The notes below the pieces were generated by a model. It ran no database searches. It had not been told where the DNA came from and saw only the letters and a list, made by a program, of their open reading frames with translations. The position numbers were made by a program, and so were the translations under genes. A stretch of DNA of 64,000 nucleotides from Fibrobacterota bacterium (GTDB lineage: Bacteria; Fibrobacterota; Chitinivibrionia; Chitinivibrionales; Chitinispirillaceae), in contig JAEWVR010000011.1 of assembly GCA_023459055.1 (NCBI GenBank), positions 372,001 through 436,000 on the forward strand, read 5' to 3'. This document shows, in pieces, positions 18,901-27,245 of the stretch. Every line of letters starts with the position of its first letter. Position 1 is the first letter of the stretch.

Positions 18901-20041
18901 GTTACCATCCGGAATACAAATGGAAATGAGTTCAGGAAAAACCGTTTCTTATACTTCTACAAATGAAATTGACTCAATAATGCAACTGGATACTATTAAT
19001 GGTAAAGTATACAAGAGCGTTTATGCGGGTGCTACCCGTACTTTTAGTACACTTACTCCTGAAGGACGTACAACCGAATCAACAATTGATTCTCTTGGAC
19101 GGGTAATACATTCCGTGGTTTCTGATTTAGCACCTGTTTCCTATAAATATGACGAGCGGGGACGAATAAAGACTATTACAGAAGGATCAGGGAGCAGTGC
19201 AAGAGTTTGGCTGTATGAATATGATAATCATGGTTCACTGGCAACAGTAATTAACCCCGTAGGTGAGCAAACTACTTATACGTACGATAATGCAGAAAGA
19301 ATCATATCAAAACATTTTGCGGATATGCGACAGATCAGGTTTGGATATGACGTAAACGGCAACGTTCAGACGATTACTTCGCCGGATAATGATGCTCATA
19401 CCTACTATTATAATGTTGTAAATTTACCAACAGAATATAATCCACCAACCTTGAATACCGGGGCAACACCTACGACGTATAGTTTTAACCTTGACAAAGA
19501 TGTAGCGTCTATTAACCGTCCTGATGGATTGATGTTACAATTCAAGTATGATGATTTCGGCAGATTGGATAGTATGGTAACACCGGATGGTAATTATGTT
19601 TACGTCTACGATCCGGTTACCCATAAATTGGTATCATCAACAACACCAGACAGTAATCAATTGATTTTTGGATATGATGGTAATATAACGAATTCAGAAA
19701 TTTCGTATGGGCTATTGAATGATACCATATCGTATTCCTATAATAACAATTTCCAGCGTGAAGCACGGACTATTGCTGGTTTGAGTGAAAATTATACTTA
19801 TGATAATGATGGTCTTATGCTTAGTGTCGGGGAATTGAATATTACGAGAAATCCTCAGAATGGATTGATTACAGGAACAACGATAGGTACTATTTCAGAT
19901 GCATTGGAATACAATACATTTGGAGAAAATACACAGTATACCGTTTCTGATGGTTTACAGAATTTATTCGATGTTCAATATGATCGGGATAAGTTAGGTC
20001 GTATTACTACTAAAACGGAGTATAAAACTCGAGTTCAATAG
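15914..20041 (+). pseudogene. Teneurin-like NHL/YD(RHS)-repeat protein, truncated and with an in-frame TAG
   Basis: One reading frame runs from 15914 to 20041 apart from a TAG at 17606-17608. Translated across it, the product has a beta-rich N-terminal part, an FN-plug-like segment (IPITGTPYSLNYSS near 16698), an NHL beta-propeller (repeats of the type AGNG...GYSGDGGPA, one of which contains the TAG), and many YD repeats to the end. This is the order of teneurin/Tc-type RHS proteins. The 5' end has no signal peptide and no good start: the frame opens after a TAA at 15911 straight into conserved-looking sequence, and the first ATG (15983) is internal. The 3' end stops within YD repeats, without the RHS core and toxin tip. 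I read it as a decayed gene. Confidence 0.75.
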
Positions 20042-20323
20042 AGTTCAGAATAAGAAATATAAATTGTATGAACTGTGATTTGCATGATTAATGTGATAGG
20101 CATGATGGGTATACAGTGACGAGTGACACGTGAGAAATGTAACAAGTAGAAGAACATCAATTCCAAATCATGTCAATCATCCTCATCACATAAATCAAAG
20201 TTCAGACAAATATTACAGTAATTGATATGAAGACAGACCAAAAGTAAATAATTATGATGTCACATCGAATGTAGTGATTGCTATTACAAAAGAGAAACCT
20301 TTTTCATTGGACCATTTGCAACT
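20042..20323. other. Intergenic region with AGTGAC-type simple repeat
   Basis: 282 nt without a gene between the YD-repeat remnant and the VC0807-like gene. At 20115-20134 there is AGTGACGAGTGACACGTGAG, a short tandem of AGTGAC that matches the reverse complement of the repeat at 37963-37992. No clear promoter or terminator seen. Confidence 0.4.
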
Positions 20324-21031
20324 ATGAGCAACAACAGTAATGTCCGTAATAACTCCCAATTTCTCAGCCTGCTTTTCAACATCGTAATACCGGCGATTAT
20401 TTTAACAAAGTTCAGCAAGGATACATATCTTGGCCCGATGTATGGACTTCTGGTTGCGCTGGCATTCCCACTTTTCTACGGTTTATATGAGCTTGTTGTT
20501 CAAAAGCGAAAAGACTTTATATCGGTTTTGGGCTTTGTCGGAGTTCTGTTATCGGGTACTATCAGTTTACTAAAATTTCCACCGCAGTGGATTGCTGTTA
20601 AAGAGGCTTCCATACCACTGCTTATAGGACTCATTATCCTGATTTCCACCAGAACATCATGGCAGCTTATCAATAAAATTTTCTATAACCGTGAACTGCT
20701 GAATATTGACAAAATCGAATCTGTTCTATCCACCGATGCGTTGCGTTCCCGCTTGAAAGCAATTCTAAGCCGTGCCAATATGTTGCTTGCATGTTCCTTT
20801 TTCTTTTCTGCGGCAATGAATTTCATCCTCGCTAAAAAGATTGTACAAAGTATGCCCGGAACGCAACAATTCAACGAAGAACTTGGACGGATGTCGGTGT
20901 TGAGCTTTCCGGTAATTGCAGTTCCATCAATGATCTTCATGATCTTTATTTTGTGGTATCTTTTTTCATCGATGAAAAAACTTACCCATTTGACGACAAG
21001 TGAGATTATGTCGGATAAATTACACAGGTGA
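20324..21031 (+). CDS. VC0807-family-like integral membrane protein
   Basis: 235 residues, mostly membrane. After a polar Asn-rich start there are about six helices: near residues 12-28, 36-52, 62-78, 86-104, 150-170 and 195-218. The layout and the segments IPAIILTKFSKD, PMYGLLVALAFPLFYG and PLLIGLIILISTRTSW resemble the VC0807/septation-protein-A-like family of small membrane proteins of unknown function. No lipobox or soluble domain. Single gene; the next two genes run towards it on the other strand. Start context has no obvious ribosome site, but no other in-frame start explains the helices better. Function unknown. Confidence 0.65.
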   Translation: MSNNSNVRNNSQFLSLLFNIVIPAIILTKFSKDTYLGPMYGLLVALAFPLFYGLYELVVQKRKDFISVLGFVGVLLSGTISLLKFPPQWIAVKEASIPLLIGLIILISTRTSWQLINKIFYNRELLNIDKIESVLSTDALRSRLKAILSRANMLLACSFFFSAAMNFILAKKIVQSMPGTQQFNEELGRMSVLSFPVIAVPSMIFMIFILWYLFSSMKKLTHLTTSEIMSDKLHR

Positions 21032-21143
21032 AAAATTGAAAGTACTTGATATCTGCAGGAACCAGTCTGAAAATATTTCATTTCGACCCGTTTGGAAATG
21101 TATTTACAGAAAAGATTATCCTGTTTCGACATTCATTTGTCAG

Positions 21144-21623
21144 TCAATAGTCGGGGTAAACACTTCTAAGCATGTCTTTAGTTCTTTTCGAAACAATGGG
21201 GCTTTTGTAAATCGCTGATAAAATATCTGATTTTAATTGGTTGTCAATAGATGTGTCTGTCGCCTTACACGCAATATCAACAGTATGATCAATAATGTTT
21301 GCAAACTCTTTGTAAGATATCGGGGTTGGGAGGTTACAATTTATTACACATGGTCTTGTAATAAATGGTAGTTTGGACGGGTCAAGTGGAACAAGGCTGT
21401 CTAACGCACCAGGCATGTTGCAATATAGTCGCTCAAGCTTAGCCATCTGTGAGGTTACCATGCACAAAACTACTGATTCACCGTTTCCTAATGATATGAC
21501 AATGTGGAAATGTGGTGGGGCATCAGCTGCATGTTGTTTATTCTTAAAATAGCAGATGGAAAAACCCGCAGTTTTACCTGCATGAAGTTTTGTAATAAAA
21601 TCTGTTGATAAATTCAGATCCAT
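21144..21623 (-). CDS. Candidate toxin partner of Panacea-domain protein
   Basis: 159 residues. The N-terminal half (residues 15-95) looks like a small beta-barrel: HFHIVISLGNGESVVLCMVTSQ, then LDPSKLPFITRPCVINC. This pattern recalls PemK/MazF-like or other SH3-fold proteins, in which His/Ser/Asn positions around 'H-x-H-I-V-I', 'TS' and 'VIN' recur; the C-terminal 50 residues are helical. It starts 6 nt after the Panacea-domain gene, so the two are co-transcribed with the putative antitoxin first. Homology to MazF is not certain by eye; the toxin role rests mainly on gene pairing. Confidence 0.5.
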   Translation of the reverse strand: MDLNLSTDFITKLHAGKTAGFSICYFKNKQHAADAPPHFHIVISLGNGESVVLCMVTSQMAKLERLYCNMPGALDSLVPLDPSKLPFITRPCVINCNLPTPISYKEFANIIDHTVDIACKATDTSIDNQLKSDILSAIYKSPIVSKRTKDMLRSVYPDY

Positions 21624-21629
21624 CGGTTA

Positions 21630-22199
21630 TTATTCGCGGCCAAGAAATATTTCTTTTGAACACTGAAGCTGTGCGGGGTCAATACCCAGTGGATCATTTT
21701 CAATAGCTGAAAATAACTCATCAACTCTGATATCGGCATGTTTTCTCGTCTGATTCATAAATTCAGATTCATACTGTTTCCATTCCGGATACTTGTGGGT
21801 AAGTTCAACAAGGCTTAAGCTGGATTTTTTTGAAAACAATGTGATAATCCGATCAAGAACGGTCTGGTCAGATTCTGAAAGAAAATCATACTCTGAAGCC
21901 ACATTTGTTGCTTCATACAACTTTGAGTCTAATGGAACTTTTGAAAGATATTTCCTGGAATATTCAATGTCTGAATCCTCAAGAAACTCAAGATTTTCGT
22001 TCAGAATATCGAGAGTTGTACTGCCGACAGGCCCATTTTTCATAACACAGTATGAATCACCGGTAATAGTTCTCCCATACAGTATAAGGTGCATCTTATC
22101 AGCGAGATATACGAGTTTGACAATTTTAAGCTTGTCAATTTTTCCCGTTTTTTTTAATATGTAATTAATGGCCTGAACTATTGTTCTTGTATCGACCAT
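21630..22199 (-). CDS. Panacea-domain (DUF4065, SocA/GepA-like) protein, candidate antitoxin
   Basis: 189 residues. The first half carries the Panacea signature: AINYILKKTGKIDKLKIVKLVYLADKMHL (residues 9-37), then GRTITGDSYCVMKNGPVGSTTLDIL, which is the family's conserved Y-LAD and 'GPV' region. Panacea proteins serve as antitoxins or adaptors for diverse toxins. A GAGAGGTG ribosome site precedes the ATG. The downstream gene begins 6 nt after the stop, giving the antitoxin-toxin order common for this family. The C-terminal half (residues 100-189) is variable and helical, as expected for the part that contacts the toxin. Domain call firm, antitoxin role inferred. Confidence 0.8.
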   Translation of the reverse strand: MVDTRTIVQAINYILKKTGKIDKLKIVKLVYLADKMHLILYGRTITGDSYCVMKNGPVGSTTLDILNENLEFLEDSDIEYSRKYLSKVPLDSKLYEATNVASEYDFLSESDQTVLDRIITLFSKKSSLSLVELTHKYPEWKQYESEFMNQTRKHADIRVDELFSAIENDPLGIDPAQLQCSKEIFLGRE

Positions 22200-22399
22200 A
22201 ATTCACCTCTCTAAGACTTGTTTATTTGAGGTTAAAGGGTAATTACGAAATAAACTACTTCATTTTTGATTATACTGCAATAAAAGATTGCATTCAACTA
22301 GATATATTACGCGTTAATTGGCAGGGAAATTGGATAGAATTGTTTCCTAATGTCTAATAATTCTGGTAATTTAAATTGTTTACGTGTAGTCCAATTTCA

Positions 22400-22612
22400 T
22401 TAGGCATTTGATAACGCTTTCAACCAGACTTGCCGCTTTTTTTGTTCGGGATCAATATATTTATCGATTTTCATTTCGTAACCAATATAATCTTTCGTAC
22501 ACTTGTATAAAGTAGGGTGTGATTTTGAGCGAGCTACCCAACGTTTAACTTTCTCGATATCTTTGGGATCGGTCTTAAAACCCAAGATTACACCTGTTAT
22601 TTCAGATGGTTT
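22400..22612 (-). pseudogene. C-terminal remnant resembling a DUF2971 protein
   Basis: The open frame begins right after a stop at 22613-22615 and has no ATG; only a TTG at 22585 without a ribosome site could start it. The text GVILGFKTDPKDIEKVKRWV followed by HPTLYKC resembles the C-terminal end of DUF2971 proteins, where an 'ILG-x-K/R' strand precedes a helix and a final strand. DUF2971 genes often occur in defence or mobile regions. The rest of the gene is missing, so I call this a fragment left by deletion or recombination. Confidence 0.45.
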
Positions 22613-22632
22613 TTAGAAAGTTATTGTGAATA

Positions 22633-24387
22633 CTAAGTCAGCTCCCCGATCCTCTTATCAACCTGCTCCGGAGTCAGCTTCGCAAACCGTTCCGGCAAAA
22701 AGCACTGATCCGTACACTCCTTGACTGCGAGAAGATCCATAAAGTCAAGTGCTTTTGTATGTGCGGATGGCCTGAAATCTTTTGCTGTTTCTGTCAGGAT
22801 CTCTGTCAGTGTTTTTGTTGTATCACCCTGCTGCAGTGCATGTTTTCTGATTGAACGGACAAGTAATCCTTCGAGTTCATTACCTCCGACGGCTCCCTCA
22901 AAGGGTAGTTCCGGCAACTCCTCTTTTTTAATATCAACCTTGAGTTTTTTTGCCATTGAATAAAAAAGCTCCCTGCGTTCCTCTTTGTCAACAGGAGGAA
23001 ACAGCGGGATGTGTACGTCAAGACGTCCCTGGCGTTTCAGATCGACTTCAACCATGTCGGGACGGCTTGTTGCGAATATCCAGATTATTTTTCCGCGGTT
23101 TGCCGTGTTTGACATCTCTTTTGCAAGCATTGCATAAATCCGCCCCGATATCCCGGATTCATCACCGCCACCGCGTTTTCCCGTCGCCTGATCGGCCTCA
23201 TCGACAAACACAACAACCTGACCCAATGCGTGAAGAATCGAAAAGATTTTTTCGAGATTACCTTCAGTTGCACCAACCCATTTATCCCTGAAATTCTTAA
23301 GCTCGACAAAGGGGATACCACATTCTCCTGCAAAGCATTGTACCAGATACGTCTTTCCGGTGCCGATTCGTCCTGTAAAAAGATATCCCATCGGAAGTGC
23401 ATTAGTAACACCTCTGCGGATAAGATCGCTGTCATCACGCAGCCATTTTCTTGCCTCAACATGCCCTGCTACATGGTCAAGATTTCGTGATGTCTCAAGA
23501 TACTCCAGCTTGCCCATCGCTTCTTTTTCGATGGTTTCCTTTTTTGCTTTTGTCAGATAGTCTATTGACAAGGATATGTTGTTACGCAGGGCGCGCATAA
23601 TGAGCGACCGGATGTTCACCCTATTCATACCGATCATTTTTTCAGCAAGAGTACTCACCGGGAGCTGGCATATCGACGGGAACGCTGATTCGTTTTTAAT
23701 GACCTGTGTGATATAATCGTCAATTTCCTGTTTGTCAGGATAATTGATACGAAGTTTCGCATTGTAGGAGCTGCCGGAGATAAGATCGTTGAGGTCAAGA
23801 AGATTCTCTGTAAGTAAACAGCTGACAAATCCTTTGACCGATGTATCCTCCGCCCAGTTCAGCAGCTTGATCATTTGTGAACCGATATCACCCGACATAT
23901 ATACCGATTCGCCTTTAGGTGCAATAAGGTGCGCATAATCGATGATAACCGCAACTGAACCGATTCGGGCTGCACCTTTATTTAGTGTGCCATTAACAAA
24001 CCGCTCAATAAGTTCAAGAGCCGCCAGCGGATTCCCTGGAAGTAAATTAGTACGGGACAACGCCTTTTTTATATCGCCATCAGGTGATGGTATTGCAGTG
24101 AATTTTGTTCCGTGATACTGATCAATCACCCGTAAATAATCGAAAAAATGTGTTTCACCTTTCAGTACCGCAATCCCCTGACCGCGATCGTAGCCGAGGA
24201 TTACATCAAACTGGGCAAACATTACCGAAAACAAATATTCTTTCAATGTAAAAACTGATGTCGTATCATCCTCTTTGTGCATTACAAAATCATTGATATT
24301 ACCATAAAGAATGTACTGGCTGACTGTTTCAGAGCGGAATATCTGACGCATCTCTTCTGCCCATGATGGGTACTGGATTACTGGCAC
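22633..24387 (-). CDS. AAA+ ATPase of the PspA operon (Ycf46-like layout)
   Basis: 584 residues, last gene of the PspA operon. The C-terminal half is an active-looking classical AAA+ module: Walker A GRIGTGKT (339-346), Walker B VVVFVDEAD (391-399), sensor-1-like IFATSRPD (438-444) and Arg-finger-type KRQGRLD (451-457). The N-terminal half (1-270) looks like a degenerate P-loop domain: it has a Walker-B-like VAVIIDYAHL (145-154) but no Walker A, a layout seen in Ycf46-type ATPases. No membrane helix, so cytoplasmic. GTG start at 24387 follows AAAGGAG; the upstream coiled-coil gene ends 3 nt before. By analogy with PspF/Vps4-like partners it might remodel PspA assemblies; that is inference. 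Confidence 0.85.
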   Translation of the reverse strand: MPVIQYPSWAEEMRQIFRSETVSQYILYGNINDFVMHKEDDTTSVFTLKEYLFSVMFAQFDVILGYDRGQGIAVLKGETHFFDYLRVIDQYHGTKFTAIPSPDGDIKKALSRTNLLPGNPLAALELIERFVNGTLNKGAARIGSVAVIIDYAHLIAPKGESVYMSGDIGSQMIKLLNWAEDTSVKGFVSCLLTENLLDLNDLISGSSYNAKLRINYPDKQEIDDYITQVIKNESAFPSICQLPVSTLAEKMIGMNRVNIRSLIMRALRNNISLSIDYLTKAKKETIEKEAMGKLEYLETSRNLDHVAGHVEARKWLRDDSDLIRRGVTNALPMGYLFTGRIGTGKTYLVQCFAGECGIPFVELKNFRDKWVGATEGNLEKIFSILHALGQVVVFVDEADQATGKRGGGDESGISGRIYAMLAKEMSNTANRGKIIWIFATSRPDMVEVDLKRQGRLDVHIPLFPPVDKEERRELFYSMAKKLKVDIKKEELPELPFEGAVGGNELEGLLVRSIRKHALQQGDTTKTLTEILTETAKDFRPSAHTKALDFMDLLAVKECTDQCFLPERFAKLTPEQVDKRIGELT

Positions 24388-24390
24388 AGG

Positions 24391-25239
24391 TTACTCCTTT
24401 ACGGGCTGGTCGTGAAGTGTGAAAATCTCTGATGGTATCGTATCGACACTGTCGGAGAGAAGTTCCTTGTGGTTGTCAAGCCACGATGATGTCTCCTGGA
24501 GTGACTGCATAACGCCGTCAAGACGGGCTGAGAAAGCCTGAGAACTTGTTGCAAGCGCCGATTCTTCACGGAAAAGTGCAAATCGCTGTTCGATACGGAC
24601 AAGTTCGGCTTCCAGAATTTCAAGATCCGCTTTTGCCCGTTCGATATTATCAAGACGCTTTTTAGAGATCTCAAGTGTGCTGGTATGGGATGCGTGCAGA
24701 GGTGTTCCCGGTTGCTCAGAGGCTAGTTTTGCCTCAAGATCCCGTATCTCCTTTTGAATTGAATCAACGGATGTTGTGCGTAACATCCATGCGACTTTTT
24801 CCCGCGATCCAAGCAGTTGTAAAAAGGTCCATAGTAGTTGATTAAGCCCATATTCATGAAGGCCGGTGCTGAGATTGCCGGTGTCACCGGATTTGATAAG
24901 TGATATACACATCTCGTTAAGTACCTGGTAACGGGTCTGGGAGTTAAGGTCAAGTTTTGTTAGAATATTATCCCGTTTCTTTTTCCATGTCTCCTGAATG
25001 TCAAGTAACTGACGTCCCTGGATTACTTTTTGAAAACGCTTATCTCCGGGAACAAAGATCAGATAACCAGCTTCAATGGCAGCACCGAGAAGGAGAAACC
25101 CGGGATGCATCAGGCTTAATACTCCGATACCGATCAATCCATAAATATTAAACGGCAAATATCCTAACAGGGGAACCCGTGTTTTCCAGAAAAAGGCTTC
25201 CTTTACATAATCAAAAAACGAAAGTTGTTTTTCAGCCAT
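24391..25239 (-). CDS. Membrane protein with coiled coil in PspA operon
   Basis: 282 residues. The N-terminus (KQLSFFDYVKEAFFWK) leads into two close membrane helices at about 22-42 and 44-64, then residues 70-250 are predicted helical with long heptad-like stretches (EIRDLEAKLASEQ; ISKKRLDNIERAKADLEILEAELVRIEQRF). This hairpin-plus-coiled-coil layout would place the coiled coil in the cytoplasm, where it could contact PspA (itself a coiled coil) or the AAA+ ATPase whose gene begins 3 nt later. No family recognised. AGGTAG ribosome site. The role as a membrane docking protein is inference. Confidence 0.7.
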   Translation of the reverse strand: MAEKQLSFFDYVKEAFFWKTRVPLLGYLPFNIYGLIGIGVLSLMHPGFLLLGAAIEAGYLIFVPGDKRFQKVIQGRQLLDIQETWKKKRDNILTKLDLNSQTRYQVLNEMCISLIKSGDTGNLSTGLHEYGLNQLLWTFLQLLGSREKVAWMLRTTSVDSIQKEIRDLEAKLASEQPGTPLHASHTSTLEISKKRLDNIERAKADLEILEAELVRIEQRFALFREESALATSSQAFSARLDGVMQSLQETSSWLDNHKELLSDSVDTIPSEIFTLHDQPVKE

Positions 25240-25253
25240 ATACTACCTGTACA

Positions 25254-26147
25254 TTAAATTGTTTGTGATGCACTGCCGGTCTTCTTTGATGCATCGGTTT
25301 TCCCGGCGCTTTCAATCGCCCGGAATGCTTCAGATACCTCTTCCACTTTGGTAAGAAACTCTGATGTTCGCTGCACTTCGAGCGGATGAACTTCAGGGTG
25401 GGGGAGTGGCAGGTTTTTAAATTCGCAGGCAATTTTGCCCGGTCCCTGTGAGAAAATCCATAAACAATCACCAAGGTAGACTGCTTCGGTGATCGAATGT
25501 GTAACCATAAGCACTGTTGCTTCAACCTCAACCCATAGATTGACGAGCAGAAGCTGCATTTCAAGTCGTGTCGGTTCGTCAAGTGCAGAGAATGGTTCAT
25601 CCATAAGAATGATCCGGGGTTTTAGAACCAGTGTACGGGCGAGTGCAACACGCTGCTGCTGTCCACCGCTTAATTGATGCGGATACTTTAACTGATGTCC
25701 ACCAAGGCCGACCTTTTCGATCCATTCCATTGTCCGCCTGGTCATTTCATCATCGGAGATTCCCAGTTTATCCCGATTGATTTCGAGGCCGAATCGAACA
25801 TTGTCAAGCACTGTCAGGTGCGGGAATGAGCTGTATTTCTGGAAAACCATGCTGCGATCAATTCCCGGGCCACTCACCGGCTGATTACGAACAAGAATTT
25901 CTCCACTTGTTAAGGGCATGACCTCCCTGAAACCGCATAACAAGTTAAGTGCGGTAGATTTTCCACACCCTGACGGGCCAAGGATTGCACGTATCTCACC
26001 CTTGTGCGGATGGTCTTCAATGATAAATGACAGATTCTCAAGTGCCTTGTATTCCCGCGGAGTTCCGGGATTGAAAATTTTACTTACATTTCTGAATTCA
26101 ATTACCGGTGGTAATGGTATTGACTTCTGATCATTCAGTTCTATCAT
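25254..26147 (-). CDS. ABC transporter ATPase, TauB/SsuB/NrtD type
   Basis: 297 residues. Complete nucleotide-binding domain: Walker A GPSGCGKST, Q-loop in VFQKYSSFPHLTV, signature LSGGQQQR, Walker B RIILMDEPFSAL and H-loop VTHSITEA. This pattern matches importer ATPases of the nitrate/sulfonate/taurine class. The C-terminal 60 residues, after PLPHPEVHP, add a tail of charged residues ending in a low-complexity stretch. It overlaps the permease gene by 4 nt (26144-26147) and is followed 14 nt later by the coiled-coil gene. Together with the permease and the SBP-OmpA protein it forms a complete importer. Substrate unknown. Confidence 0.92.
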   Translation of the reverse strand: MIELNDQKSIPLPPVIEFRNVSKIFNPGTPREYKALENLSFIIEDHPHKGEIRAILGPSGCGKSTALNLLCGFREVMPLTSGEILVRNQPVSGPGIDRSMVFQKYSSFPHLTVLDNVRFGLEINRDKLGISDDEMTRRTMEWIEKVGLGGHQLKYPHQLSGGQQQRVALARTLVLKPRIILMDEPFSALDEPTRLEMQLLLVNLWVEVEATVLMVTHSITEAVYLGDCLWIFSQGPGKIACEFKNLPLPHPEVHPLEVQRTSEFLTKVEEVSEAFRAIESAGKTDASKKTGSASQTI

Positions 26148-26974
26148 CGAGCCCTCTTATATGGAAAGAATTGCTTATATCCGTATTGCCAGACCTTATC
26201 AGTAAGAAATGCAATTAAGACAATAACCAGTAGTACCAGATAGATTCGTGAAACATACGCTCTGCGCTGTGCTATAATTATTATCTGTCCAAGTCCGCGA
26301 TCAGCAGCAACCATCTCTGCCAGAATAATATAGGTCCATCCGACACCGAATCCCATACGCATTGCCTGATAAATCTGTGGCAGGGCAATTGGTACCAGTA
26401 CTTTCTGAACCATTTTCCATCGCTTTACACCAAGCGTATAGGCAGTTTGTAAATAAACATTATCAACCTCATTGACTGCCTTGACTAATAATGGAATAAG
26501 GTAGATCATGAACGCAAGTGCAAGGAACATGATTTTCTGTGTTTCGCCTATGCCGAAAAGGCTCATGGTAAGGGGAACCAGTGCAGGAATGGGAAGGTAT
26601 GCAAGAAATACTGTTCCCGGTTCGAATAGAGCATTGATTTTTGAGAAAGAACCCATCATGATTGCAAGAGGAAAGGCGATCCCGCATCCTATGAGAAATC
26701 CGAAAACAACACGCATTGTACTTGCAACGATACTGCGGCTAAGTTCTGCTTCAAACCAGACAGCATGGATTGTTGCCGGCGAGATTACTTCAAGCGGTGA
26801 TGGTAAAATAAGGGGTGAAATAATTCTGCTTTCAGCAGAACCAGTTGTGCAGAATTGCCAGATTGCCAATATCGCCAGAATTGGAATGGTTCCAAGGATA
26901 ATTTTTGAGCGCCTGCTGACAGCTTCTCTTATGACAAGCCATTGCGTTTTGGATTTTGATGTATCTGCGGACAT
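26144..26974 (-). CDS. ABC transporter permease, TauC/SsuC type
   Basis: Six-helix inner-membrane permease of about 276 residues. The EAA loop is visible as AYTLGVKRWKMVQKVLVPIALPQIY, and the stretch GVGWTYIILAEMVAADRGLG is characteristic of the SsuC/TauC/NrtB class. I start it at ATG 26974, where AAGGGGC lies 5 nt upstream. A longer frame to 27094 reads through the inverted repeat at 27024-27052 and encodes nonsense-like sequence rich in Arg, Cys and Gly, so I reject it. It overlaps the ATPase gene by 4 nt. The 270-nt gap to the binding-protein gene is filled by a hairpin element. Confidence 0.92.
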   Translation of the reverse strand: MSADTSKSKTQWLVIREAVSRRSKIILGTIPILAILAIWQFCTTGSAESRIISPLILPSPLEVISPATIHAVWFEAELSRSIVASTMRVVFGFLIGCGIAFPLAIMMGSFSKINALFEPGTVFLAYLPIPALVPLTMSLFGIGETQKIMFLALAFMIYLIPLLVKAVNEVDNVYLQTAYTLGVKRWKMVQKVLVPIALPQIYQAMRMGFGVGWTYIILAEMVAADRGLGQIIIIAQRRAYVSRIYLVLLVIVLIAFLTDKVWQYGYKQFFPYKRAR

Positions 26975-27023
26975 ACTGCCCCTTGACGTTATAAATGTTA
27001 AGCTGTTTATTTTATCCCTGCAG

Positions 27024-27121
27024 CGCCCCCTAAATCCCCCGCAGGGGGACTTCGAAATCAGATGAATTGGCTGGTTTGCCTTTCTGTTCTTCAAGTCCCC
27101 CTGCGGGGGATTTAGGGGGCG
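27024..27121. repeat. Perfect 29-bp inverted repeat inside the PspA operon
   Basis: Arms 27024-27052 and 27093-27121 are exact reverse complements, 40 nt apart. Each arm also contains its own dyad, CCCCCGCAGGGGG, so nested hairpins are possible. It resembles the element at 2820-2877 in its C-run/GCAGG core. Lying between the SBP-OmpA gene and the permease gene, it may lower expression of the distal four genes or protect the proximal mRNA end. Mobile origin is inferred from repetition. Confidence 0.8.
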
Positions 27122-27179
27122 TGACGCCGGTGATTATGCAGGTATAAATTAGTTTTATCTCACTTTGTAAATCTAACGC

Positions 27180-27240
27180 ATGTCTCACCCCCGGCCCCTC
27201 TCCACAAGTGCAGAGGGGTATAAGGAGCAAAGTGCATTAT
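27180..27240. repeat. Hairpin repeat, CCCCGGCCCCTCTCC family
   Basis: CCCCTCT at 27195-27201 pairs with AGAGGGG at 27212-27218, preceded by TCACCCCCGG. A similar text with a bulged hairpin occurs at 61603-61642, so this is a second dispersed intergenic repeat. Relative to the minus-strand operon it lies just after the SBP-OmpA stop. Confidence 0.5.
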
Positions 27241-27245
27241 ATCAA

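Noticed and set aside
26975..27094. 40-residue N-terminal extension of the TauC-like permease
   Set aside because: It is a translation of the inverted-repeat arm; the ATG at 26974 has a good ribosome site and gives the family's normal length.
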